A DNA stretch of 64,000 nucleotides from Olivibacter domesticus (GTDB lineage Bacteria > Bacteroidota > Bacteroidia > Sphingobacteriales > Sphingobacteriaceae). The stretch lies in NCBI RefSeq assembly GCF_900109575.1, contig NZ_FOAF01000008.1, forward strand, positions 124,001 through 188,000. Direction: 5' to 3'. Positions 35,918 to 45,407 of this stretch are shown piece by piece. The position numbers were made by a program, and so were the translations under genes. Position 1 is the stretch's first letter. Every line of letters begins with the position of its first letter. Below the pieces are notes generated by a model that saw nothing but the letters and a program-made list of their open reading frames with translations, made no database searches and was not told the DNA's origin.

Positions 35918-38119
35918 ATGAAACATCCTATTTTAACATCACTGGTTATCATCTTTTTTTTATTCAATAGTTGTACCGATTCGAATGAGAAAAGAAACGA
36001 TCATGCGGGGGTAAATTGGCCCGTTTATGGGGGCAATAATTTGGGGAATAGGTATTCTCCACTTAATCAGATCAATGCCAAAAATGTACAACAGTTAAGG
36101 GTTGCATGGGAATATCATACAGGAGAAAATAAGGTAGGTGAGCGGGGCTTTGAAATCCAATGCCAACCCATCATTATTGATGATGTTTTATATGGTACTA
36201 CACCACAATTAAAGGTTTTTGCGATTAAAGCTGATACTGGTAGTGAACTGTGGACTTTTGATCCATTTAAAGGTACAAATCCTCAGTATCATGCAAATCG
36301 TGGTGTAAGTTATTGGGAAGATGGTGGTGAAAAACGAATTCTTTTTACCGCTGGATCTTATTTGTATGCTGTGAATGCGCAGACTGGCCAAGCTATCAAA
36401 AGTTTTGGGAAAGGGGGCCGGGTAGATTTACACGAAGGCCTGGGAGATAATCTTCCACATGATATAAGTAAACTATTTGTGATAGCAACCTCACCGGGCA
36501 TGGTTTACAAAAACACATTAATGATGGGATCGAGAGTGTCTGAATTTGGTGATGCTGCTCCTGGTCACATTCGTGCTTATGATATAGTATCTGGGAAAAT
36601 CAAATGGACCTTTCATACCATTCCCCAGCCTGGAGAATTTGGATATGAAACTTGGACGGCAGATGCCTACAAGAGAATAGGGGGTGCAAACAATTGGTCA
36701 GGTATGGTTTTAGACTCCAAACGTGGAGTGGTGTACTTAGGAACAGGCTCACCTTCGGTAGACTTTTATGGTGGGGATCGGCATGGTACAAATCTTTTCG
36801 CCAATTGTATCCTAGCATTAGATGTAGAAACAGGTAAGAGGGTATGGCATTTTCAGACTATTCACCACGATTTGTGGGACCGTGATCTATCCAACCCGCC
36901 AAACTTAATAAAGGTTATCCACTACGGTAAAGAGATAGAGGCGGTGGCACAAGCCACAAAAGATGGTGTCATTTATGTATTAGATCGTGATACGGGAAAA
37001 CCCCTATTTCCTGTAGAAGAGCGAGCTGTGCCAAGCTCGGGAGCTATGCCCGGTGAAAAACCTTGGCCTACCCAGCCTTATCCGGTGAAACCAAAGCCAT
37101 TTTCAAGACAGTTTTTTGCTGAGGAGGACATTAATGATATGACTGCCGATGGCTATGACTTTGTGAAGAAGCGATTTAAAGAAACACGGTCGGGTAATAA
37201 ATTTATACCCCCAAGTAGTGAGGGCTCTTTGATTTTCCATATTGGTGGCGGTGCTGAGTGGGGCGGTACAGCAGCCGATCCAAATGGCGTTTTGTATGTA
37301 AATGCGAACGATATGCCTTGGGATTTGCGAATGATGGATTTGGCAAGTGGTATTGCGCACGAAAAAAAAGAGCGTGTAACGAGGGGGCAAGCCTTATACT
37401 TAGCTAACTGCGCGGCTTGCCATGGTACGGCATTAAAAGGGAGCGGTAATAAAACATATCCTAGCTTACTTAATATCGGACAACGCTTTACGAAAGCTGA
37501 AATACAGGATATTATGAACACTGGTAAAGGTATGATGCCTTCTTTTCAACATATTTCTGAATCTAAACGAAATGCCATTATAAGTTTTCTGATGAAAGAA
37601 GATGGGCAAATGGATGTATCTGACGATCTACATAATAATGTAAAGTTATCTGAAGCTACTACCGATAGTCAAAAGATGTTCCCTTATACCGCACCTTACG
37701 TCAATAACGGACAGGTACAGTTTCGTACGCCTGCCGGATACCCAGCTGTTAAACCACCTTGGGGAACACTAAGCGCAGTAGATCTTAACTCGGGAGATTT
37801 TCTATGGCAGGTTCCATTAGGGGAATTTCCCGAACTTAAGAAACATGGTGTAGCTCCTACGGGTACCGAAAACCATGGTGGACCTATCGTGACAGCAGGA
37901 GGGGTTCTGTTTATTGGAGCTACTCAAGACGAACTCTTTCGCGCTTTCGATACAAAAACAGGTAAAATCTTATGGGAATATAAACTACCGGCAGGTGGAT
38001 TCGCTACACCGGCTACCTACGAAGCAAAAGGCAAACAGTATGTGGTTATTGCTGCAGGTGGCACAAAATATGGATTAAAGCCAGGTGGATCATATATAGC
38101 TTTTTCACTTCCAGACTAA
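35918..38119 (+). CDS. PQQ-dependent dehydrogenase with inserted cytochrome c domain, lipoprotein
   Basis: 733 aa quinoprotein of the membrane glucose/quinate dehydrogenase type. The lipoprotein signal ends FLFNSC (Cys19). The first propeller strand reads WPVYGGNNLGNRYSPLNQIN. The FQTIHHDLWDRDLSNPPNL and VLYVNANDMPW segments are typical of this fold. A c-type cytochrome is inserted in the propeller: haem motif CAACHG at about 498 and Met ligand in GMMPSF near 540. It would oxidise an aldose or polyol in the periplasm and pass electrons through its own haem. The organism must obtain PQQ; no PQQ synthesis gene is in this window. Confidence 0.93.
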   Translation: MKHPILTSLVIIFFLFNSCTDSNEKRNDHAGVNWPVYGGNNLGNRYSPLNQINAKNVQQLRVAWEYHTGENKVGERGFEIQCQPIIIDDVLYGTTPQLKVFAIKADTGSELWTFDPFKGTNPQYHANRGVSYWEDGGEKRILFTAGSYLYAVNAQTGQAIKSFGKGGRVDLHEGLGDNLPHDISKLFVIATSPGMVYKNTLMMGSRVSEFGDAAPGHIRAYDIVSGKIKWTFHTIPQPGEFGYETWTADAYKRIGGANNWSGMVLDSKRGVVYLGTGSPSVDFYGGDRHGTNLFANCILALDVETGKRVWHFQTIHHDLWDRDLSNPPNLIKVIHYGKEIEAVAQATKDGVIYVLDRDTGKPLFPVEERAVPSSGAMPGEKPWPTQPYPVKPKPFSRQFFAEEDINDMTADGYDFVKKRFKETRSGNKFIPPSSEGSLIFHIGGGAEWGGTAADPNGVLYVNANDMPWDLRMMDLASGIAHEKKERVTRGQALYLANCAACHGTALKGSGNKTYPSLLNIGQRFTKAEIQDIMNTGKGMMPSFQHISESKRNAIISFLMKEDGQMDVSDDLHNNVKLSEATTDSQKMFPYTAPYVNNGQVQFRTPAGYPAVKPPWGTLSAVDLNSGDFLWQVPLGEFPELKKHGVAPTGTENHGGPIVTAGGVLFIGATQDELFRAFDTKTGKILWEYKLPAGGFATPATYEAKGKQYVVIAAGGTKYGLKPGGSYIAFSLPD

Positions 38120-38308
38120 TCTGAATTTTTTTTATACATATTTTAAAATTTTTATAGGGAATTTTTTGAGATTACTTGTCTATAATAATAAGAACTCATA
38201 GAGCCAATTGAAATAAACCTGCAAGCCTTAAATAGATTGCATACTGTTAAATAAATAAAATGTATTGTTAACCCTTAATATGCGTATATGACATCAACAT
38301 AATAAAAA

Positions 38309-38338
38309 AAATGAGAAGTGCGCCAACACTTCTCATTT
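38309..38338 (+). promoter_or_regulatory. Leader hairpin of SusC gene 1 (TGCGCC element)
   Basis: A perfect 12-bp stem (AATGAGAAGTG-type arm with complement) and a 6-nt loop CGCCAA (38321-38326) lie 59 nt before ATG 38398. The apical TGCGCCAACAC string is shared exactly with the leader of SusC gene 2. Eight A precede it; the plus-strand 3' side has no T-run, so it is unlikely to be a terminator of the upstream gene. Confidence 0.65.
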
Positions 38339-38397
38339 GATTCCTTGAATTAGTTTAACACTATTCTTCAGATTTTTTAACAATAATTAGCAAAGCT

Positions 38398-41300
38398 ATG
38401 AAAAAAAAAGAACTAAACGAAAGAGTTCTTTATAAGCACTCTTTTGTTTACTTTTTTACAAAAAGAAACCTGTTATCATTTCGTTACTGTGTTTTCTTGA
38501 CGATTTTTTTGTCTCTCAATGCCATTGCCAACACCGACTCGCAAGGAGAAAAAATTGATCTTGTTGTGCAAAATGTAAAGCTTAAAAACGTATTTCCGAT
38601 TCTTGAACAAAGGGGAAAAATCAGATTGATGTATAGTGAGGAAAGCATCGCTTTTGATAAACCTGTTACTATTAAGGCGAAGGAAACCCCTGTGCTTCAA
38701 GTACTAGCCATGCTATTGGCGAATACTAATTTAGAGTATATGCAGATGAAAGATAATCTGGTGATCGTAAGAAATAAGGCTAATCAACCGAGTGTAACTG
38801 TTAGCGGATTGGTTAAAGGAACCGATGCGCAGCCTTTAACAGGTGTGAGTGTAATAGTCAAAGGCATATCGGGAAAGGGTACTAGAACGGGTGCCGACGG
38901 TGCATACACACTCTCTGTTCCAGCTAATTCGGTGTTAGTCTTTACTTATGTGGGGTATCTTTCTCAGGAAATAGCCTTAGGAGGGAAGAATAGAATTGAT
39001 GTAATTCTACAAGAAGATGCTCAGCAGCTAGGAGAAGTAATCGTTACCGCATTAGGTATAAAACGAGAAAATAAGAAATTAGGTTATGCTGCTTCGTCTG
39101 TGGCACCTGAGCAATTAACTGAAAGCAGAACAACGAATCTGGGAAACAGTCTATCAGGAAAAGTGGCGGGTTTAAATGTGTCTCCTTCACCAACTGGGCC
39201 AGGAGGTTCTTCGAAGATCCGCTTGAGAGGCCAATCCTCTTTTGGAGGTAATAATTCCCCATTGATTGTGGTAAATGGTGTTCCTATCAATAACGCACCG
39301 CAGGGTGGAGCGAATGCTGCGGGTGGTGGAAATACGGGGGAAGTAAATACAGATTTGGGAGATGGACTGCAAAGTATTAATCCTGATGATATTGCATCTC
39401 TCACCGTGTTAAAGGGAGCTGCTGCTGCTGCTTTGTACGGATTTAGAGCAAAAGATGGTGCGATTATTATTACGACTAAATCGGGAGGAGAGCAGGGAGA
39501 AGGAATAGGGATTAGTTATAGTACAAGCCTACAGGCCGATCAACCCTTAGATTATACTGACTTCCAATATGAGTATGGACAAGGGGAGTATGGAATTCGG
39601 AACGCAACGCTTGCCGATGCAAGAAGAACGGGCGTGTGGAGCTTTGGGCCACGATTTGATGGCTTACCGATCATGCAACATGATGGAGTTGAACGCCCTT
39701 ATGCTCCGTATAAAGATCGTATTAAAGATTTTTACGATATTGGAAAAACGTTTACGAACTCGCTCGCGGTGTCAGGAGCGAATGAAAAAGGAAACTTTCG
39801 GGTTTCTTTTGCGAATACAGATGCTAATAGTATTATTCCAAACTCAGATTATAATAAAAAAATCTTTAATGTTGGATTGAATTATAACCTAAACAAAGAT
39901 CTATCTGTACAGGTGAATGCCAATTATTCAAACGAATTTAATAATAATCCACCAGTCGTTAACCAACAGGCTTTTAACGTCAACCAAACAGTCTATACGT
40001 TAGCCAATAGTATCGATATGCAATGGCTGAAAAATGCCTATAAAGATCCGGTGACGGGCAATGAAATTGGACCTTCGCGGTTTACCGATCGGACTAACCC
40101 TTATTGGGCAATCAATGAACGTTTCGAAACACAGAAACGAGATCGCTTATTTGGAAATGTTTCGATGCGTTATCAATTCACCCCTTGGCTATGGGCACAG
40201 GGTCGTGTAGGGCAGGATTTTTTTACCAATGTGCGGCACGCAAACCGGCCTACGGGAACGGCAATGCTACCGGTAGCACCCACTGGCTTCAATGGGAATT
40301 ATTTTCAGAATACAAGTACGTTTAGAGAGCGCAATATAGATTTTTTGATAGGATTAAACCATGAAATCGGTGTGTGGGGAGTTGACGCTACTTTTGGTGG
40401 GAATTCAATGGATCAAAAATCCGAAAGAATGGGTACTTCTGTAACCAACTTCTTTATTAGAGATTTATATACGGTAGATAATGGTCAGATAAAAAATCCA
40501 ATTTATGCTTTTTCTCATAAAAGAGTGAATTCTGTATTTGGTACGGTGGACTTCTCTTTCAACGAATTCCTGTTTCTGAATTTAACAGGTAGAAACGATT
40601 GGTTTTCTACATTAAACCCTGCTTCTAACAGCGCCTTTTATCCTTCTGCAAGTACCAGTTTTGTGTTCAGTCAAATTTGGAAATCAAAACCTACCTGGCT
40701 AAATTTTGGTAAGGTAAGGGCTTCTTATGCCGAGGTGGGAGGGGATACAGATCCTTATACGAATGCACTGTATTACAATATCGAAAACAACCTATTTAAT
40801 GGTGTACCACTCGGTATTATTACTTCCGCTATTAGTCCGAACGCCAACCTGAGACCACTCACCGTAAAAGAGACCGAGTTGGGTATCGATTTTAAATTGT
40901 TTAACAATCGTTTAGCTGTTGATGTAGCGGCTTATAATAAAATTACAGCGGATGAAATTTTAAATGTAGATATCTCGAATGCTTCAGGCTATGGTCAGAC
41001 ATTGGTGAACGTGGGTAAATTGAGAAATAGGGGCGTTGAAGTTTCCTTAAGTGTTACACCTGTCAAGACGGAACATATTACCTGGGAGTCGGTGATAAAT
41101 TATGCTTACAACAAAACAAAAGTGCTTCAGTTGGCCGATAACCAAACTCGTTTTGATGTAGGAACGGGCGAATACATTGGTATCATTTCGCACGAAGTAG
41201 GGCTTCCGATGGCATCTGTTCGGGGAGTGGATTATTTGCGCAACACTAATGGTGAAATCATTACCTCTAACGGCTTGTTTCTACCCGGCAATATCATTAC

Positions 41301-41835
41301 TTATGGCAGTGCTATCCCGCCACACACCGGGGGCTGGCTGAATACGCTAACGTACAAAGGTATTCGTTTTTTTGTGCAGCTCGACTTTAAAGCGGGACAT
41401 AAGATGATTTCTAATTCTAATTTTAATTGGACGCGGCATGGCTTGCATCAAAATAGCTTAGTTGGTCGTGAAGGAGGTGTGATATTCGATGGCGTGAACA
41501 GTGATGGCTCTCCCAACACAACTCCAGTGGAAGCTGAACTGTTTTATAGCCAATACCGTTCGGGGAATATCGCAACACCTTTCGTCTATGATGCCAGTTT
41601 TATCCGTGCACGAACCATATCACTGGGTTATGATCTTAGTAAATTTTTGCGTGGTACATTCATCAAATCGCTAAATGCAAATCTCTTTGTGAATAACCCT
41701 TTTATTATTAGTAAAAAGGTCGACAATCTAGACCCTGAAACGCAATATTCTGCCTCAGACTTGAATACTGGTTTAGAAACACATGCACTACCAACTACCA
41801 GAACGTACGGGTTGAATCTAAATGTTAATTTTTAA
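38398..41835 (+). CDS. SusC/RagA TonB-linked outer-membrane transporter with STN domain
   Basis: 1145 aa. A 25-residue charged extension precedes the signal peptide (YCVFLTIFLSLNAIANTDSQ). The STN domain (IDLVVQNVKLKNVFPILEQR, then GKIRLMYSEES) follows at about 55-125, then a CarboxypepD_reg-like domain, the plug with VLKGAAAAALYGFRAKDGAI, and the barrel ending TYGLNLNVNF. The STN domain implies signalling through a FecR. It is paralogous to SusC gene 2 (46589) from the first residue (MKKKELNERV against MKSKELNQKV). Upstream is the PQQ dehydrogenase, and the SusD partner follows. Confidence 0.96.
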   Translation: MKKKELNERVLYKHSFVYFFTKRNLLSFRYCVFLTIFLSLNAIANTDSQGEKIDLVVQNVKLKNVFPILEQRGKIRLMYSEESIAFDKPVTIKAKETPVLQVLAMLLANTNLEYMQMKDNLVIVRNKANQPSVTVSGLVKGTDAQPLTGVSVIVKGISGKGTRTGADGAYTLSVPANSVLVFTYVGYLSQEIALGGKNRIDVILQEDAQQLGEVIVTALGIKRENKKLGYAASSVAPEQLTESRTTNLGNSLSGKVAGLNVSPSPTGPGGSSKIRLRGQSSFGGNNSPLIVVNGVPINNAPQGGANAAGGGNTGEVNTDLGDGLQSINPDDIASLTVLKGAAAAALYGFRAKDGAIIITTKSGGEQGEGIGISYSTSLQADQPLDYTDFQYEYGQGEYGIRNATLADARRTGVWSFGPRFDGLPIMQHDGVERPYAPYKDRIKDFYDIGKTFTNSLAVSGANEKGNFRVSFANTDANSIIPNSDYNKKIFNVGLNYNLNKDLSVQVNANYSNEFNNNPPVVNQQAFNVNQTVYTLANSIDMQWLKNAYKDPVTGNEIGPSRFTDRTNPYWAINERFETQKRDRLFGNVSMRYQFTPWLWAQGRVGQDFFTNVRHANRPTGTAMLPVAPTGFNGNYFQNTSTFRERNIDFLIGLNHEIGVWGVDATFGGNSMDQKSERMGTSVTNFFIRDLYTVDNGQIKNPIYAFSHKRVNSVFGTVDFSFNEFLFLNLTGRNDWFSTLNPASNSAFYPSASTSFVFSQIWKSKPTWLNFGKVRASYAEVGGDTDPYTNALYYNIENNLFNGVPLGIITSAISPNANLRPLTVKETELGIDFKLFNNRLAVDVAAYNKITADEILNVDISNASGYGQTLVNVGKLRNRGVEVSLSVTPVKTEHITWESVINYAYNKTKVLQLADNQTRFDVGTGEYIGIISHEVGLPMASVRGVDYLRNTNGEIITSNGLFLPGNIITYGSAIPPHTGGWLNTLTYKGIRFFVQLDFKAGHKMISNSNFNWTRHGLHQNSLVGREGGVIFDGVNSDGSPNTTPVEAELFYSQYRSGNIATPFVYDASFIRARTISLGYDLSKFLRGTFIKSLNANLFVNNPFIISKKVDNLDPETQYSASDLNTGLETHALPTTRTYGLNLNVNF

Positions 41836-41860
41836 TAATCATCCTAACATGAACCCGACA

Positions 41861-41907
41861 TGATTAACATAATCATTAAGCACACAGGACAATGATTATG
41901 TTAATCA
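41861..41907 (+). terminator. Strong hairpin between SusC and SusD genes
   Basis: Two perfectly complementary 17-bp arms (TGATTAACATAATCATT at 41861-41877; complement at 41891-41907) with a 13-nt loop. There is no T-run, so it may act as an mRNA processing or attenuation site that sets the SusC:SusD ratio rather than a full terminator. Confidence 0.6.
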
Positions 41908-42000
41908 TCAAAGGCTCCATCTGACAACTAAACCGAGCCTGCGAGCTCATTGATGCCTTAATTAACAAATATAACATCAATAAAAACAAAATATATACAG

Positions 42001-43551
42001 ATGAAAAAGATTTTAATGTTTTTGCTGGCCGCAACACTGTTATCTATGAATAGCGCCTGCGATAAAGATTTTAAGGAAATTAATATAAATCCTTCGTTAG
42101 CAAATGATCTGGATCCAGCCTATCTGTTCTCCAATGCACAACGTTTATCGGCCATTGCCGCTTATCACTATCAAGGAGAAATTGTGCAGCAAATTAATAC
42201 ACCTTATGGGGGGCTTCTCGCTGCAGGAAATCGAAATATCATTAACGACCAACATGCTAGCGAAGCATTTAATACCATTTATACCGGACCCATTCGATAT
42301 TTGATTGAAGTGATCAATAAAACGGCAGGAAATCCAGATCAAAGTAACTTATACAATATGGCGCGCATTTGGAAAGCGTATTGTTTTCAACTTTTAGTTG
42401 ATACCTATGGAGATATTCCTTATACAGAAGCTGGGTTAGGTTATACAGAAGCAGATTATTTGCCTAAATATGATGCATCTGCGGGTGTATATGAAGCAAT
42501 TATCCAAGAATATAAGGAAGCGACTGATGCACTGGATCCTGCTAAAATGAATATTGGAACGGCCGATTTGTTTTATGGTGGAACCGTTGATCGCTGGAAA
42601 AGGTTGGGAAATTCTCTCTTGTTACGTACCGGAATGCGTTTTACAAAGACGGATGAAGAAAAAGCAAGAACCATTGTTACGCTGGCGATGGATCCAACTA
42701 GGGGTGGCGTGATGACATCAAATGATGACAACGCTTTCATCCAATTTAATGCGGTCTATACGAATGGTACTTCGAATGCTTTGTTAGGTGGCGAACGCGC
42801 AAATTATTACATAGGAAGCCCCTTTATAGAGTTTTTGAAAAGCAATAATGACCCTCGCTTACGTTACATTGCTGTGAAATATGATGTGCCTGCCAATCCG
42901 CTAGCGACCGCAGGTGCCGCCAACACGAATCCGGCAGAGCAACAGGGTATGCCCTACGGATACGATGAAAGCTCCATTGCATCTGCTCCGGATTATCCAG
43001 GTAAGATAGGCGCTGCATGGAAATACTCACAATTCAATAGGGCTACCGTAATGCGTATAGATGCACCGGAATACCTCGTTACCTTTTCTCAAACACAGCT
43101 GTTGCTTGCTGAAGCAACCGTTAGAGGGTATATGAGTAGCGGAAACGCTGAAGAATATTATGAAAGTGGAATAAAGGCGCATATGGAGCAAACAGCACTT
43201 TACGGCTCTGCTGACATTAGCACAGCGGAGAAAGAGAGTTACCTGAATGAAACAAATGTTTCTTTTAATTCAGAAAGCGCGCTACAACAGATTAATGAAC
43301 AGTATTGGGTGAGCTCTTTTAGAAGCTGGTCGGAAGCATGGGCCAATTTCAGAAGAAGTAATTACCCGCAGCTAAAACCGGTAAATTTTCCTTCTCAGGA
43401 TCCCTCTATAGCTAGTGCTGGCGGATTTATTAAACGACTGGTGTATCCCTTACGGGAAACTTCAGTTAACAGCGTAAACGTACAGGAGGCAATCAGCCGA
43501 ATGGGTGGAAATAGTTTGGGGACCAGTGTTTTTTGGGATCGTGCAAATTAA
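42001..43551 (+). CDS. SusD-like_2 family outer-membrane lipoprotein
   Basis: 516 aa. The lipoprotein signal is FLLAATLLSMNSAC (Cys20). The next residues DKDFKEININPSLANDLDPA are the typical start of the SusD/RagB-like type 2 family (nutrient-binding lipoprotein). Helical repeat segments such as ARIWKAYCFQLLVDTYGDIPYTEA are conserved. The C-terminus has RLVYPLRETSVN. It pairs with SusC gene 1. Ligand unknown; the downstream enzymes suggest a sugar or sugar acid. Confidence 0.93.
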   Translation: MKKILMFLLAATLLSMNSACDKDFKEININPSLANDLDPAYLFSNAQRLSAIAAYHYQGEIVQQINTPYGGLLAAGNRNIINDQHASEAFNTIYTGPIRYLIEVINKTAGNPDQSNLYNMARIWKAYCFQLLVDTYGDIPYTEAGLGYTEADYLPKYDASAGVYEAIIQEYKEATDALDPAKMNIGTADLFYGGTVDRWKRLGNSLLLRTGMRFTKTDEEKARTIVTLAMDPTRGGVMTSNDDNAFIQFNAVYTNGTSNALLGGERANYYIGSPFIEFLKSNNDPRLRYIAVKYDVPANPLATAGAANTNPAEQQGMPYGYDESSIASAPDYPGKIGAAWKYSQFNRATVMRIDAPEYLVTFSQTQLLLAEATVRGYMSSGNAEEYYESGIKAHMEQTALYGSADISTAEKESYLNETNVSFNSESALQQINEQYWVSSFRSWSEAWANFRRSNYPQLKPVNFPSQDPSIASAGGFIKRLVYPLRETSVNSVNVQEAISRMGGNSLGTSVFWDRAN

Positions 43552-43605
43552 TGCTATCTCCTTGATGAATAGAAATTAAAATATAAACGAAATAATTATA
43601 TACAG

Positions 43606-45102
43606 ATGAAAAATACAATTCAAAAGATTAAAGAACAAACGCTTATTGCTGAAGGTGAGCAAAGACAAAACGCGCTAATAGAAAGCAAGGAACCGCTGAC
43701 AGCGGAACCACGAAGGGATTTCTTAAAAAAAGTGGCTTTGGGAGGACTTGCATTAGGAGGTTTTATGGGATTGCCTATAGAAGACACTTTAGCGCATACC
43801 ACTTCCAGGGTAAATAGAAATTCGGCACCATCGGATTTAAAAATAACGGATTTACGTTATTGTGTTACCCGTGTAATGGGCCGGACAGCAATTATAAGAA
43901 TCGATACGAATCAAGGTATTTATGGATTAGGGGAAGTGCGCGATGGAGCTGATGAACGTTATGCCTTGTTCTTGAAGAGCAGGATTATAGGAGAAAACCC
44001 TTGTAATGTGGAAAAGATTTTTCGAATGATCAGACAGTTTGGAGGCGATTCGAGACAGGCGGGTGGCGTTTGTGCCGTAGAAATGGCTCTTTGGGATATT
44101 TGTGGAAAGGCCTACAATGTTCCTGCTTGGCAACTTTTAGGTGGATTGTATCGAGATAAAGTCAGGCTATATGCAGATACTCCTGAAGCAAGTTCTGTAG
44201 AAGAACAAAAGAAATTAATTCAATATCGTATCCAAGAACAGGGTTATACATGGTTAAAAATGGATGTTTCTATCGGAGAACTTAGAGGAAAACCGGGTAC
44301 GACGGTAAATTCAAAATTTTGGGAGAACGATAAGGGAAGACTTGCACAATGGGGTGACAATAATTATATGGCCTACGCTAATAGAATGCACCCTTTTACA
44401 CAAATTCAAATAACAGATAAAGGACTGGAAGAATTGGCACAAATTGTAGAGCATGTTAGGGGAATGGTTGGCTATGATATTCCCATTTCAACTGATCATT
44501 ATGGACACTTTGACTTAAATAATGGTATACGTTTAGGAAAGGCACTTGAAAAATATCGCCTGGCTTGGTTGGAAGATGTTGTTCCTTGGCAATATACAGA
44601 GCAATGGAAAACAATTACTGAAGCAATAGAAACGCCAACGATTACTGGAGAGGATATATATTTATTGAATAATTTTAAAGATTTGATCCATAACCGTGCG
44701 GTAGATTTAATACATCCTGATCTGGCTTCATCTGGAGGACTTTTAGAGACAAAGAGAATTGGAGATTATGCACAAGAATTTGGTATAGGTATGGCTATGC
44801 ATCAAGCTGGAACACCTGTTTCTTTTATGGCGAATGTGCATTGTGCTGCTGCAACCGAAAATTTTCTTTCACTCGAGCACCATTCTGTTGATGTACCCTG
44901 GTGGGAAGACTTGGTGAAAACAACTGATGGAAGAAAACTGATCGAAAAAGGGTATGCTACGGTTCCCTTGACGGCACCTGGCCTTGGCATAGAACTAAAC
45001 GATGAAGTAGTGAAAGAGCATCTTATCGAAAAAGATAAATCTTACTTTGAGCCCACTCCCCAATGGAATGATACTAGATCTCATGATCGTACTTGGAGCT
45101 AG
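43606..45102 (+). CDS. Enolase-superfamily sugar-acid dehydratase-like protein with Tat signal
   Basis: 498 aa. A Tat-type motif (PRRDFLKKVALGGLALGGF, about 36-54) suggests export. The enolase fold follows. The three metal ligands appear in STDHYGHFDL (Asp, about 296), WLEDVVPW (Glu, about 323) and TGEDIYLL (Glu, about 348). The second-strand acid/base region is YTWLKMDVS, and a C-terminal His is in AMHQAG (about 398). This fits the mandelate racemase/aldonate dehydratase branch; D-galactonate or related sugar acids are likely substrates. A periplasmic location is unusual for such dehydratases. The reaction is inferred, not shown. Confidence 0.85.
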   Translation: MKNTIQKIKEQTLIAEGEQRQNALIESKEPLTAEPRRDFLKKVALGGLALGGFMGLPIEDTLAHTTSRVNRNSAPSDLKITDLRYCVTRVMGRTAIIRIDTNQGIYGLGEVRDGADERYALFLKSRIIGENPCNVEKIFRMIRQFGGDSRQAGGVCAVEMALWDICGKAYNVPAWQLLGGLYRDKVRLYADTPEASSVEEQKKLIQYRIQEQGYTWLKMDVSIGELRGKPGTTVNSKFWENDKGRLAQWGDNNYMAYANRMHPFTQIQITDKGLEELAQIVEHVRGMVGYDIPISTDHYGHFDLNNGIRLGKALEKYRLAWLEDVVPWQYTEQWKTITEAIETPTITGEDIYLLNNFKDLIHNRAVDLIHPDLASSGGLLETKRIGDYAQEFGIGMAMHQAGTPVSFMANVHCAAATENFLSLEHHSVDVPWWEDLVKTTDGRKLIEKGYATVPLTAPGLGIELNDEVVKEHLIEKDKSYFEPTPQWNDTRSHDRTWS

Positions 45103-45299
45103 TTGAGTAGATAAATAGAGAAGTGGTTGAGTGGTTAAATCGTTAAGTAGTTAAATAGGAAAGTGGTTAAATAGGGGAATAGTTTAGTAATAGTAGCGTT
45201 CATAAGCAGTAAATTACTGGTGTTCGTTGCTGCTAATGAACTATTCAACTATTATACTACTCAACTAAATACTATTTAACTACTATACGACTCAACGTT
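45103..45299. repeat. Low-complexity fold-back repeat region
   Basis: Short degenerate units of the form GTGGTTAAATA / GTAGTTGAGTA fill 45103-45190. Complementary units (AACTATTTAACTACT type) fill 45238-45297. The two halves form a long imperfect inverted repeat around a 50-bp centre. Unit spacing is irregular (about 10 bp), with no conserved spacer, so it is not a CRISPR array. It lies in the 305-bp gap before the FecR gene, and no gene is visible in that gap (45103-45407). Confidence 0.65.
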
Positions 45300-45407
45300 T
45301 TGACAAACACACAATAAAAAATAAATATGCATTAGGGAATTTTAGAAGTTTTATTGTCTTTACAATAGAGGGTATTAATCGGATGACAAAGATACTTTCT
45401 GAATTTT

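Noticed and set aside
37103-37521. Two open frames opposite the PQQ dehydrogenase
   Set aside because: Antisense to the haem-c and propeller coding region, which has clear motifs. No start signals or homology pattern.
45103-45299. CRISPR-like array
   Set aside because: Units are degenerate, about 10 bp apart and partly inverted. There are no uniform spacers and no cas genes in the window.
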